DNA of 64,000 bases, taken from Lineus longissimus. Taxonomy: Eukaryota > Nemertea > Pilidiophora > Heteronemertea > Lineidae. Where the stretch lies: positions 10,912,001 to 10,976,000 of the forward strand of contig NC_088316.1 in the NCBI RefSeq assembly GCF_910592395.1, read 5' to 3'. The translations under genes were made by a program, and so were the position numbers. This document shows, in pieces, positions 56,601 through 64,000 of the stretch (its first letter is position 1; each line of letters opens with the position of its first letter). The notes beneath the pieces were generated by a model that was given only the letters and a program-made list of their open reading frames with translations, had not been told where the DNA came from and ran no database searches.

Positions 56601-59600
56601 GGGTTGTTTTTCAGCAACAGCAAGACGGTCAGCATCCGGGTCATTAGCTAGAATGATGGAACTGCCATGCTCATTAGCCGTCTTGATTGACAGATTCTTA
56701 AAAAAGAGTGTCAGAAATAAGACTTGTCACTAACTTAGGTGTTTGCACCAAGTCTAATGTGCTAACCATGTTAACTGAAGGAGATAACACCAGGCTAAGG
56801 ATCATGCCATGCCTTAACATGTCTTGAACGACAGTGCTGAAGTTTTCATGGCTGACAATGATTATTGACAGGATTTTGGCCAATAATCATTGTTTGCAAG
56901 ATGGTCACAGGATCACCAGTGGTACTTCAAAAGTGGTTTCCAACTTAGCCTAAGCACACATGACCATGAAAACAATTCCAAAGACAGATTCTGAACGGAG
57001 AAGAAGAAAACAGTTCTTTTCAGATATTTTCAAATATTTTCAGTGTCAACTATCATCCACAGAGAGATACTTTTTCAACACCTTTTCATCAAAACAATCA
57101 GGTAACCAGTGGTTTGATCCGTAATATCCTCCATGTCATGACGCTGAGCTTCATTGCTGATTGGCAAATGACCACAAAAATGTTTTGCGTCTTGTTCAAT
57201 TCATCCCCAAGGAGCAAGTGTGTTTTTTCACCAAAAATATTTAAACATTGTTCGAAAACAAATGCTTTGGTTTTCATCAACTGCACACAATTATAGATGT
57301 TTATTTTCCCTGTCAAAGATACCATAGCGTACGGTTAACACTGTAAGAAACAGTTCATAGGATTTCATCGGTAAAGTGCCCTGGTTCTAAACTTCTTGTT
57401 ATCTCAGTTGAACCTCCCTTTGCGAACAGTTCTCTTCTAAGGACACTCTCTCTATTATCAATTCTTTCACTGCCAGCCCTATTTTAAACTTATTCCCCAA
57501 TCTTGCCAGCATTTTTGCCATTTTAACCATTTTTTGTAGCAGGAGCTGAGGGCCCTCTTTGGCGCCCTCGACCACACCCTCGGCCACATGCAGCTTGATT
57601 CCCACCTGCAGCAGGCTGCGCCCCCTGCCCACCATCACCTGAGTCACTGTCACTACTACTTATATCTTTACCCGCAACTGCCTGGTCATTATCACCATCA
57701 GAATCACGCTGATCACGCAAATTGGTCCCCAATTGGTCTATCTTCACCAATTCACCTGGCTCGAAATACCCACTCCCTGGGGACGAGATTGAACCGAATG
57801 CTTCCGAGAACACTTCCGAAGACATGGCGGGAGGTTTAAATCAACGTAGAATCTATAGTTTGGTTTACTTTTTGATGGATAGATGGAAACACTGAGATAA
57901 TGTTTTGAAACGTTATTGGCAATTTAGCGACCTATTTTCAATAACGTTTTAAAACGTTATTGGCAGTGAAAGGTTTAAGGACGCCACATTTGGTACCAAG
58001 TCGGTCATTTCCATCAAATTTGACCACTGTAATCAGGCCACCTCCCAACAAAAGACAACATTTGTCAGTCCTGTCCTAAGAGTGCACTTAATAGAGAGGT
58101 TCTACTGTTACTGTAATGATAATATTCACGGTTCATTTCCATGGTATTTTGTACCTTGCTCAAAGCATCTCTGGAAGAATGATTCTCTGCAGATACACAG
58201 ATTTCTGACAGATATAGTTAACCAAGACCACTCACCAAAGCACTCTTGCCTTCCTCTGGATTAGGAAACTTGACCGTGGGGAACTCTGGATCAGGCTCAA
58301 CCTGCTCCTTCACTGGTATGAATGGTTTGAAGCCAAATGTTCTGAATGATTCTTGGGCAAAGCGGTGACCCACTCCATGCATCGCTGTGTAAGTGAATTT
58401 GAGAGGTGACTCTGCATTAGCATCCCTGGAAAATATAGTTTATCAAGTGTAAAGACCCAAGCATTTCATCAACCCATAATGACTCAAGGTATTATGGAGG
58501 AGCTTCATAGCCTAGTGGTTAACACTGCTGGCTACCAAGCAAAAGGGCCCGGGTTCGATCCTGGGAAGTTCCTACCAAGTGATGGGAAGAACCTAGGATT
58601 GTATTTCTGGATGAACCGGCGTGGCTTTCATGGAACTAAAATTCCTGGCTCTTCACAACACGTACAACGTATGAAATACTCGAGGGTCTGTCGGATGAGA
58701 CTAAAAGCCATTGTCCCTTGTACCCGAGTGTCTATGCCAGGGCAAGTAAAAGATCCCACAAAGGTGGACAGTAGCCTATAGTGGACTCCATACCTCTAGC
58801 AAAAATCAAATTAAGGGTTATGACGGCGGTATGTGCACAGCATATAACAGTGGTGCAGTAGAGCAAAATAGGTAAACATCCCCTCTGCATCAAGATGACC
58901 CAAATAAAGTATACATTTCTTGGTAAGGAGTTATTTATTAGAACTAGTTATATTGTTTTAACCTGTATTTTTTGGTTGCAACCTAAAATAGTGACCTTAT
59001 CCCCATCGTGTTTATAATTATGTGGAATTACAGTATTACAGGGCTCATGCATTTGCACACACTTCCCTTTTGCCTTGAGGCCCTGGAAATTTACTGAGTG
59101 CAACATTTCTTCACAGTCTCATTTAAACCTCGACCTCCAACATAAAAGGAGTGCATTAGCCTGACATTCACTCCTTGAGCACTGCAGGTTGAGGTTCCCA
59201 CAGGACATCAGGTAGCGCATTCTTCCACTATATATCAGAGAGCTACATACCTGAGCCATCACTTGGTAGGAACTCACAAAATCAGCATTTTTGGCAGAAA
59301 CTGCTTAGCCCTTTGAAACAAATTTGAGGCCTTTCTAAGCTGTGAAAGCAAAAATCCCTTAATTTTGCTCAGTACAGGACTGCCACATACCTGCAGTAAC
59401 GAAAGGGTTAAAGGGACAATATAGGCAGCAGCTAGGCAGGCAAGATAAAGTTACAAAAAGTCGCCAATAGGGGTCTCTCACATCTCACAGTACGTCAAAA
59501 TGATTCATGCTTGTACAAGGAATATTTTTAGTGCTGAATCTGACATGACCCAAGGCCCTTACTGAGTATATTCGTCACCTGAACATGGCCAAATTAGCCC

Positions 59601-61252
59601 CTCTCCTCCTGCCTATAGTCCCCCTTTGAAGGAGGGAAAGGAATACTTTATAGGAAATGCTTTTAAAATGTGGGAAGGTGTTGTGATGGTTAAACTGACC
59701 TGTGTTTACAAAGCTGTTTACCAATATCTTCAAAATAACAGTTCATGGTTTCTTTGTAGGGATCTGAGCGCAGAGGGTGTGATTCAACAGCTGAGATGTT
59801 CCACGAGTTTGGCCATGGTGCAAGATTCTGTAGGATACATTCTGCAATTCCTGAATCATGAGGAGGAATGATCTGGAAATAAAAACAGTATGCATGTTAC
59901 CTACCAAACAGGGCTTTCCAAGTACCATGGCAGCTTGTTGGGGTGCCAAGCTGATTGGGGCACCAGAAAACCATTGGATCAGGCCCCAAAACTATAGGGC
60001 ACCTCTCTGACCCCACACCATCACGCCGCAGACGGGTGATTTATTCCGCAGTTACAGTCAGTAAAGCAAAATTCAAGGCATCAGGAGGCTCATTATGCAG
60101 TGACAGGCCGGATGCGAAATCCAAAATGGCCAGCAGGCAGCTATATGCTATATTGGTTCTCAGATCAAACCCTAAATTGATAGGACACTTCACCGACCCA
60201 GCACCATCAGGACACAAAAAATCCCAGTCCACCAGTCGACTCGTTCTGCAGATCAGACCCCAAAGATGCAATTTCCAAGCATTTTTCACAGTCTTTAGCA
60301 AGTGGTCAGCACATTGCAAATGCAGATATTCAGCGTTGCGTACTCTCTTGCGCAGGTACGCGGTAGGAGATTTGTAAGCATGAGTACACAACGTGTTACT
60401 GGCAGTGGGATTGTAATCTAGAAATAATGAATACCAACTCAGCACGAGAAGCCATGTGGAATCTTGGCTACGCTGCATAAAATACCAGGAATTTACCCCG
60501 AATGCTTACAGAAAAGGACAAACGCCACAAGAATGAGTGAGTGTGATCAAATAAGAAAAGTTCATTGCCAGCAATTTTACGTGGGCTTTTACATCATCTA
60601 GAAGTTACCAATGAGGAACCTGCAGAACTAAAAATCCAGATGGCAGCACCAGTACTAAAAGGTACACTTCGAGTGCATTTTCCATTAAAATTAAGTTTTG
60701 TTGATTTTCTCCCTAAAACTCATCAAACTAGAATAAAGGTCCAATAAAACAACATTTTTGGTGCCATTTCCCCATGTAGAGTAATTAAGGAATGAAATAT
60801 TCAATAATCATTTACCCGGGAAATGGGTTTCTCATAACGACCATGGTCCACTTACCTGTAGGGCCCCCTATTGGCAGGTTTGTAGTGCAGGTTCCTCATT
60901 GTGATGCATGAATAAACTATTGCCGCCGAGAGATACTCGAAGGAGATGTTGCAGCCCGATTGTCGGCTTGTTCTTGCCCCGTTCTTCCACTTGCTGACGA
61001 AGTATCAGCCTGTAGTAATTCCCCCCCCCCCGAACACACACTTTTTAATTGCATTTCTGCATGAACCTCAGAACCAAAATTTTTTTTGCCTTCGAAAAAC
61101 TGGAAAAATTCCATGATTGTTATAGGTGATGCTACAAGCCTTACCTGAGCACCATTTGACCAGTAGACCTTGTAACCATTGTCTTCCTTTGGGTTGTGGG
61201 AGGCTGTGATCATGACACCGACATCACATCCATAATGTAACACACCATATGG
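44496..61252 (-). CDS. PGM2: PGM2-type phosphopentomutase / phosphoglucomutase, 12 exons (N-terminus outside window)
   Basis: Alpha-D-phosphohexomutase family enzyme. PGM2 interconverts ribose-1-P and ribose-5-P (and deoxyribose or, less well, glucose phosphates) in the cytosol, linking nucleoside breakdown to the pentose phosphate pathway. The related PGM2L1 makes glucose-1,6-bisphosphate, and an invertebrate single gene could be ancestral to both. Exons: 61,145-61,252; 59,700-59,872; 58,236-58,425; 56,599-56,696; 55,759-55,850; 53,997-54,079; 52,178-52,271; 51,719-51,848; 48,815-48,917; 46,699-46,785; 46,012-46,139; 44,496-44,601. They total 1,392 nt and 463 residues plus stop, with every phase matching and GT-AG borders. 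Motifs: [16 protein letters not shown] (phosphoserine loop), [14 protein letters not shown] (Mg loop), FAFEEAIG (sugar loop) and [10 protein letters not shown] (phosphate site). About 140 N-terminal residues are missing to the right. Confidence 0.95.
46012..46139 (-). CDS. PGM2: PGM2 exon with phosphate-binding motif
   Basis: Acceptor TTCTCTTGCAG, donor CCGAG|GTAAGT. It encodes [20 protein letters not shown] and [10 protein letters not shown]. The RTSGTEPK motif holds the substrate phosphate. Confidence 0.93.
46699..46785 (-). CDS. PGM2: PGM2 exon, domain 4 start
   Basis: Acceptor CTTTCTTTTTCAG, donor AAGGCA|GTAAGT, phase 0 to 0. It encodes [16 protein letters not shown]. Confidence 0.92.
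47158..48245 (+). repeat. Tandem array of ~117-159-bp units with inverted YY1-like motifs (PGM2 intron)
   Basis: About seven units share GTGACCTCTCTACATTCTGAACGAGTTC and TCAAGATGGCCGACTG-CGGCCATTTTGTTG. The second block recurs near 47,280, 47,414, 47,572, 47,731, 47,881 (truncated), 47,998 and 48,152. CAAGATGGCC and GGCCATTTTG form an inverted pair around a 5-bp centre, and each half resembles the AAnATGGC core bound by the zinc-finger protein YY1. Long antisense and sense frames over the array are by-products of its repeat length. Confidence 0.85.
48607..48774. mobile_element. 168-bp MITE rich in palindromes (PGM2 intron)
   Basis: Inverted ends TTCCACCTATCAA and TTGATAGGTGGAA. Inside are a hairpin ACCCGTGT-TGA-ACACGGGT (48,623-48,641) and a perfect 28-bp palindrome at 48,658-48,685 (arm TTAGCCCCATCGAG). 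The same TTCCACCTATCA occurs at the start of the tandem array at 47,158. Confidence 0.7.
48815..48917 (-). CDS. PGM2: PGM2 exon with [11 protein letters not shown]
   Basis: Acceptor GTTCTTTCAG, donor GAAAG|GTAACA. It matches the YGYH...SYFxC region, linking domains 3 and 4. Confidence 0.92.
49425..49817 (+). pseudogene. Harbinger transposase N-terminal fragment (element C)
   Basis: From ATG at 49,425 an acidic N-terminus ([20 protein letters not shown]) leads into an in-frame TAA after NHLQ. The same frame then continues [20 protein letters not shown] and [13 protein letters not shown], the pre-catalytic block of HARBI1-like transposases. It degenerates and stops near 49,817. No DDE residues are present. 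It is a relic that cannot encode an active enzyme. Confidence 0.7.
49970..51063 (+). repeat. (GAC)n-tailed dispersed repeat inside element C
   Basis: It opens with ATGAAATGGCCAGGGCCAT, has three ~300-bp modules, then a short (GAC)n tract (about 51,003-51,045) and GGTATGGGATAAAAA. The terminal GAGGTGAGCT hairpin is missing. It is very similar to the 10.3-kb and 41.6-kb copies. Confidence 0.85.
51719..51848 (-). CDS. PGM2: PGM2 exon with LDKDGVSA
   Basis: Acceptor TTGTTTCCAG, donor AACAA|GTAAGT. It encodes the [13 protein letters not shown] and [12 protein letters not shown] segments. Confidence 0.92.
52178..52271 (-). CDS. PGM2: PGM2 exon with sugar-binding loop
   Basis: Acceptor TTCTTTCAG, donor TATAG|GTTCGT (a weak donor). 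It encodes [13 protein letters not shown] and [10 protein letters not shown], the sugar-specificity loop. Confidence 0.92.
52549..53505. mobile_element. piggyBac-type MITE, TTAA-flanked (PGM2 intron)
   Basis: TTAA-CCCTTTGCCTAC at the left and GTAGGCAAAGGG-TTAA at the right form 12-bp inverted ends next to the TTAA target duplication typical of piggyBac. The right ~245 bp match the 54.1-kb element in reverse. There is no transposase. The interior contains homopolymer runs (C tract near 53,098-53,122). Confidence 0.7.
53997..54079 (-). CDS. PGM2: PGM2 exon with tandem (NAGNAG) acceptor
   Basis: It encodes [20 protein letters not shown] and KEGFSFE. The acceptor reads TTGCAGCAG. Use of either AG keeps frame and differs by one Ala residue. 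Donor TTGAG|GTGAGT. Confidence 0.92.
54121..54376. mobile_element. piggyBac-type MITE, 256 bp (PGM2 intron)
   Basis: TTAA-CCCTTTGCCTAC at the left. The right end GTAGGCAAAGGT-TTAA has one extra T. The left ~180 bp are the reverse complement of 53,262-53,505, so it belongs to the same family in opposite orientation. Confidence 0.75.
55759..55850 (-). CDS. PGM2: PGM2 exon with [12 protein letters not shown]
   Basis: Acceptor TTGTTTTTAG, donor AAGCAG|GTAAGG. It joins the previous exon in phase 2 to complete a Ser codon. It carries the GNE-GAL-GWW signature of the family. Confidence 0.92.
56599..56696 (-). CDS. PGM2: PGM2 exon with metal-binding loop
   Basis: Acceptor CTTTTTTAAG, donor CCCAG|GTAAAC. 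It encodes [16 protein letters not shown], whose three Asp residues bind magnesium. Confidence 0.93.
57464..57978 (-). mobile_element. piggyBac-like remnant with transposase N-terminus
   Basis: Inverted ends CTTTCACTGCCA (57,464-57,475) and TGGCAGTGAAAGG (57,961-57,973), the latter followed by TTTAA. The right subterminal part has palindromes AACGTTTTAAAACGTT. Between the ends, on the minus strand, is a 100-codon frame, described separately. The element is internally deleted. Confidence 0.5.
57523..57825 (-). pseudogene. Possible piggyBac transposase N-terminal fragment
   Basis: A frame of 100 residues starts [14 protein letters not shown]. It has an acidic Asp/Ser stretch ([19 protein letters not shown]), then a Gly/Arg-rich stretch ([12 protein letters not shown]), and then stops. 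Acidic plus RG-rich N-termini are common in piggyBac-like transposases, but the catalytic domain is absent. The call therefore depends on the flanking inverted ends. Confidence 0.35.
58236..58425 (-). CDS. PGM2: PGM2 exon, domain 2 start
   Basis: Acceptor TATTTTCCAG, donor CTTTG|GTGAGT. It contains [10 protein letters not shown] and [18 protein letters not shown], the latter near-universal in PGM2. Confidence 0.93.
58486..58800 (+). mobile_element. tRNA-derived SINE (PGM2 intron)
   Basis: The head resembles a tRNA: GGAGCTT pairs with AAGTTCC as an acceptor stem, box A is TAGCCTAGTGGTTAAC (58,508-58,523) and box B is GGTTCGATCC (58,552-58,561). The body ends with a conserved domain (TCGGATGAGACTAAAAGCCA ... 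CCAGGGCAAGTAAAAGATCC), shared with the fragment at 13.96 kb. It was transcribed by RNA polymerase III in its active days and lies antisense to PGM2. It is not a functional tRNA gene, since the anticodon arm is poor. Confidence 0.85.
58801..61144. other. PGM2 introns, no further feature
   Basis: Besides the exon at 59,700-59,872, nothing is supported. Frames at 59,955-60,478 are open on both strands but have no known domain. A C10 tract lies near 61,021. Confidence 0.4.
59700..59872 (-). CDS. PGM2: PGM2 exon after the phosphoserine loop
   Basis: Acceptor TTTATTTCCAG, donor CACAG|GTCAGT. It encodes [20 protein letters not shown] through [13 protein letters not shown], collinear with the IISPHDKGI and YFEDLKKY regions of animal PGM2. 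Confidence 0.93.
61145..61252 (-). CDS. PGM2: PGM2 exon with catalytic phosphoserine loop
   Basis: Acceptor AATTTGCAG, donor CTCAG|GTAAGG, phase 0 to 0. It encodes [20 protein letters not shown] and the following [15 protein letters not shown]. The Ser of TASHNP carries the catalytic phosphate. Confidence 0.93.
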
Positions 61253-61444
61253 CTGCAAATTATCAAAGTATTCAAAGTCCTTTGTAATTTATCAGTGACT
61301 GACATTAAATTTTGACAATATACATGTACACTTTAACATGAAGCAAGAACTTTCCTAAAATTGTTGCTTTAAAGCATGACCCAAACTCTACATCTGGGAT
61401 CTACTTGATGAGCATTTAAAATGGCTGCACCACGAGACCTTGGG

Positions 61445-61585
61445 TCTCGTTAGGGAGTTTTTCCCAAATGTACGCGATGATGACGTGCCCCATTAACAGG
61501 ACGTAACATCTATTTTAAAATGCGTTTCCAAAGTGAATGCATGAGGACAACCCATTTGTGTCGTATATCAATGGAAACTCACAAT
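61445..61585 (-). repeat. Dispersed repeat, inverted copy of 38.05-38.2 kb
   Basis: Reverse complement of 38,050-38,207, including GGGAGTTTTTCCCAAATGTA and GATGACGTGCCCCATTAACA. It lies in the PGM2 upstream intron. Confidence 0.75.
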
Positions 61586-62025
61586 TCCCCTGATTCTGCA
61601 GGATGTTAAATCGGGCATTTTGTTTCTTTAAATAAATCATAAGCGTCGCATTTGCTCTTAGCTCTGTTCACCATCCCAAATGGCAACTGGCACTGGACGG
61701 CATTTCAACGAGGGGCCGACGCACATCCCAAGTTCAGTGTACACATACGTCGGCAACAACAGTAAAATGCGTAGTTTCTTGTTAGCCGCCTATTAAGTAG
61801 CGCTCTAGGTTTCAGAAACTCCAAAAAAACATGTCTTTGCCAAAACAACTGCTTAATCAACACTGACATACTGTGAGGACCGAGAAATCAATGATTTTAG
61901 GAACTACGGTGAGGGGGGGGGGGGCCGCGCATGAATAAAAAAAACCCCTCCCTAATGAGACCTTGGATACTATGAGACAAGACCACCATTGAATATTCAT
62001 AGGCTGGAGGTTCCAGACATATCAA
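61586..62025. other. No gene recognised
   Basis: Part of the PGM2 upstream intron. A G tract lies near 61,913-61,923. No upstream PGM2 exon was found between 61,253 and 64,000. Confidence 0.4.
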
Positions 62026-62095
62026 TAGACGTGTCCATTTGAGTGTAACTATGGCACGTTTCTTAACAGATAATGATATGAACTTGAAATTTGGT

Positions 62096-62360
62096 ACACA
62101 TGACTCCCTACAGAGTTGCAACAAAGTCTATAACGTCACAACGTCATTGAGAAACCACCCCCGAGTCATGATGTCATTCAAACTGTGAACTTCGAACAAG
62201 ACAGATGCTAGTCAACCCCAGCCACCCTGATGAAGCCTAGAGGGGCAGAAACGCGCGTCGGTGGAGCAACACAACAGCCCAACAATAGGGACTGATGGAC
62301 ATTGTTGTAAACTACAGTGACGGTATCCAGTTTTACTTCTACTACACATGACTCCCTACA
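62096..62360 (+). mobile_element. Penelope-like fragment with 17-bp target duplication
   Basis: A 231-bp insertion (62,113-62,343) is bracketed by an exact 17-bp direct repeat, ACACATGACTCCCTACA (62,096-62,112 and 62,344-62,360). The host sequence continues across the gap as in other family copies. The insert contains a hammerhead ribozyme, which in animals is typical of the terminal repeats of Penelope-like retroelements. No reverse transcriptase is present, so this is a terminal-repeat-only or severely 5'-truncated copy. Confidence 0.7.
62222..62264 (+). ncRNA. Hammerhead ribozyme, minimal type I
   Basis: All core parts are present in order: CCACC (stem I), CTGATGA, stem II GCCT-AGAG-GGGC, GAAA, then a very short stem III (AC-GCGC-GT), the cleavage triplet GTC (62,257-62,259) and GGTGG closing stem I with five Watson-Crick pairs. 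The predicted cut is after C62,259. One oddity is an A-A opposition at the base of stem II, which may slow cleavage. The tiny stem III is typical of hammerheads in Penelope-like elements. Confidence 0.8.
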
Positions 62361-62433
62361 TCATTTATAACCTCTGACACAGAATTTCGATCTGATCTGA
62401 TTCTTGACTTGGCCACCAGGGGACCAAAACTAA

Positions 62434-63468
62434 ATGAAATGGCCAGGGCCATTGTGCTCACCTCATGTGGAGGAAAGATGGATAAAGAGCATGGTATTGT
62501 GTCATGTAGTGTTAGGTTTGATGTAGGTCCAAGCAATTACAATTTCCCCAAAATGGCCAATTTACAGTACATTCGACCTCTGTGACCTTGAAAAGTAGGT
62601 CAAATCAAAGAAGACCCGGGTGACACACTGAATGGTTGTTAGAATTAGATGTACCTATGATATAAAATTGGTGCCAATCGGGCAAGTCATTACTAGGAAT
62701 AATGGCATTTTGAAGAATTTAGGATTTGGTCCCCTCCCTGGAGGCCAAACGGCAAATCAGATCGCACCAAACTTCGGTACCTGAGATCACCTGACCAAGG
62801 GGTACATGTGTACTTAATTTCTGATCAATAGTCATTGCAGTTAAGAAACGTGCCATAGTTACGGCCTTACGGCGAATTTACGCCATTTGACCTCTGTGAC
62901 CTTGACAAGAAGGTCAAATTAAAAACCTGGGTGACATATACTGTATGGTGGTTAGATGTACCTATGATATCAAATTGGTGGCAATCGGGCAAGAAGTTAA
63001 GGAATAATCACATTTTTAAGGTTTTTGGATTTTGCCCCCTGGTGGTCAAGTGGTGAATCATATTGGACCAAACTTCGGTCCCTGAGATCACCTGACTAAG
63101 GGGTAAATGTGTACCAAATTTGGTATCAACAGTCATTGCAGTTTAGAAACGTGCCATCGTTACATCCTAATGGCCAATTTACACCATTTGACCTCTGTGA
63201 CCTTGAAAAGTAGGTCAAATCAAAAACCCGTACGATATGTGATGTATCCTTGCTAGGAGTACCTACCATAAAATTTTTATTGAAAACGGATCATTAATAA
63301 GAGACATATCACACTTTTTATGTTTTAAGTTTTAGCCCCCTGGTGGCCAAGTCATGAACCAGACCGGACCGAAATTCAGTGTCAGAGTACCTCTGACCTA
63401 GGGGGTCATGTGTACAAAGTTTCAAGTTCATAGCACAAGCGGTTAAGAAACATGCCACACAGGATACG

Positions 63469-63510
<42 letters not shown>

Positions 63511-63555
63511 AGACACAGGGCTATCGTATAGACTCCCCTAACGGTGAGCCAAAAA
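62434..63555 (+). repeat. (GAC)n-tailed dispersed repeat, right-most copy
   Basis: Head ATGAAATGGCCAGGGCCAT at 62,434. Modules 1 and 2 are close to the 10.3-kb copy, while the last module switches to the 8-kb subfamily (AAAACCCGTACGATATGTGA). (GAC)n lies at about 63,467-63,510, then CGGTGAGCCAAAAA. The switch suggests a recombinant or a distinct subfamily. Confidence 0.8.
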
Positions 63556-63775
63556 GGTAAAAAGTGCAATATCTAGCTTAATTAATACTAAGAGTGACTT
63601 GTTTCATGATATTTTTATGGTAGGCACTCGGAGCAAGGATACATCACATATTATCCTACGGGTTTTTGATTTGACCTAATTTTCAAGGGCACAGAGATCT
63701 AACGGTGTGCATTGGCCGTTTGAGTGTAACTATGGCACTTTCTTAACCGCTAAAGCTACGAACTTGAAACTGGAT

Positions 63776-64000
63776 GTCAACCAATTTTCATGTGACGATG
63801 TATCTATTTTACTCTCTACGATTATCCCTGAAATTCAGCCAACTTTATAACCAAAATGCTATACTTACATAGTACCGGTAAATTTTTTTGTGCCATTGAG
63901 CCAAGAAAAATAGTATTATTCAATGACAATGGAAAAGATAACGTGCTCAGTCGCACTTAAGTCCCCTCGGCTTGGGTGCAAGTTGAAGAATGTATCATTC
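63776..64000. other. No gene recognised
   Basis: Unique sequence at the window edge. A donor-like CTAT|GTAAGTAT on the minus strand near 63,865 has no PGM2-like reading upstream, so I do not call an exon. Confidence 0.4.

Larger units (their letters stand above)
54377..57463. other. PGM2 introns, no further feature
   Basis: Apart from the two PGM2 exons in this interval, I see no gene, repeat family or RNA. Short open frames at 55,113, 56,209 and 56,377 overlap exons or are featureless. Confidence 0.4.
62026..63775 (-). repeat. Older (GAC)n-family copy, split by two later insertions
   Basis: Reverse-oriented pieces at about 62,026-62,112, 62,361-62,433 and 63,556-63,775 fit together as one copy of the 8-kb subfamily (TAACTATGGCACGTTTCTTA, TTGGTACACATGACTCCCTA, TTGGCCACCAGGG, GGTTTTTGATTTGACCTAA). 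It is interrupted first by the Penelope-like fragment and again by the forward-oriented copy. Confidence 0.65.

Noticed and set aside
58500-58575. tRNA gene
   Set aside because: A and B boxes are good, but the anticodon arm does not fold well and a SINE body follows. It is a SINE head.
59955-60478. 140-residue frames on both strands in a PGM2 intron
   Set aside because: No domain, no splice signals, and open on both strands by chance.
63830-63900. Upstream PGM2 exon with donor CTAT|GTAAGTAT
   Set aside because: The upstream reading does not resemble the conserved segment expected before PYGVLHYG, and no acceptor was found.

Overview
The window is animal (metazoan) nuclear DNA. It holds split genes with GT-AG introns, several DNA-transposon families, Ty3/gypsy and other retroelements, and many dispersed repeats. 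The abundant repeat that starts ATGAAATGG and ends in a (GAC)n tract plus a GCTCACC/GGTGAGC hairpin resembles repeats common in mollusc genomes. A lophotrochozoan, probably a mollusc, is my best guess, but it is an inference and the species is not identifiable from the sequence.

The one clear conserved host gene is a PGM2-type phosphopentomutase/phosphoglucomutase on the minus strand. Twelve coding exons run from 61,252 down to a stop codon at 44,496. All junctions keep phase, and the phosphoserine loop, metal loop, sugar loop and phosphate-binding motif are all present. The N-terminal ~140 residues lie beyond the right edge. Its introns hold a tandem array with inverted YY1-like motifs, piggyBac-type TTAA MITEs, a deleted Harbinger element, a tRNA-derived SINE and (upstream) a Penelope-like fragment carrying a hammerhead ribozyme. 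A second, unrecognised minus-strand gene ends at 28,155, with two exons and a poly(A) signal. On the plus strand at 4.2-7.2 kb there is a PAN/apple-like exon followed by two ~1-kb exons that encode divergent paralogues of an unknown ~320-residue domain.

Layout. 0.2-1.7 kb: broken Ty3/gypsy gag and reverse transcriptase. 3.7 kb: 140-bp MITE. 4.2-7.2 kb: unknown plus-strand gene(s). 8-8.9 and 10.3-11.5 kb: (GAC)n-tailed repeats. 9.7-10.25 kb: MULE-type element with 160-bp terminal inverted repeats and a 9-bp target duplication. 12-13.7 kb: decayed Mutator-like transposase followed by a 41-bp minisatellite. 15.04-26.15 kb: PIF/Harbinger element B (transposase plus Myb/SANT protein), into which a head-to-tail dimer of a second PIF/Harbinger family (A; transposase plus MADF-BESS protein) has inserted. 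31.3-33.9 kb: near-identical LTR-like repeats around a broken membrane-protein remnant. 34.7-43.6 kb: inverted repeats, homopolymer tracts, MITEs and one reverse-oriented (GAC)n repeat, with no recognised gene. 44.5-61.3 kb: the PGM2 gene. 62-63.8 kb: nested repeats with the ribozyme-bearing Penelope fragment.

How parts relate. In each Harbinger family the transposase and its DNA-binding partner lie on opposite strands. In family A the two genes are interlocked: each has an exon inside the other's intron. The MULE-type element and the MULE transposase remnant are near neighbours, but I cannot show that one mobilised the other. Splice boundaries were assigned by eye from consensus sites and phase, without transcript data.
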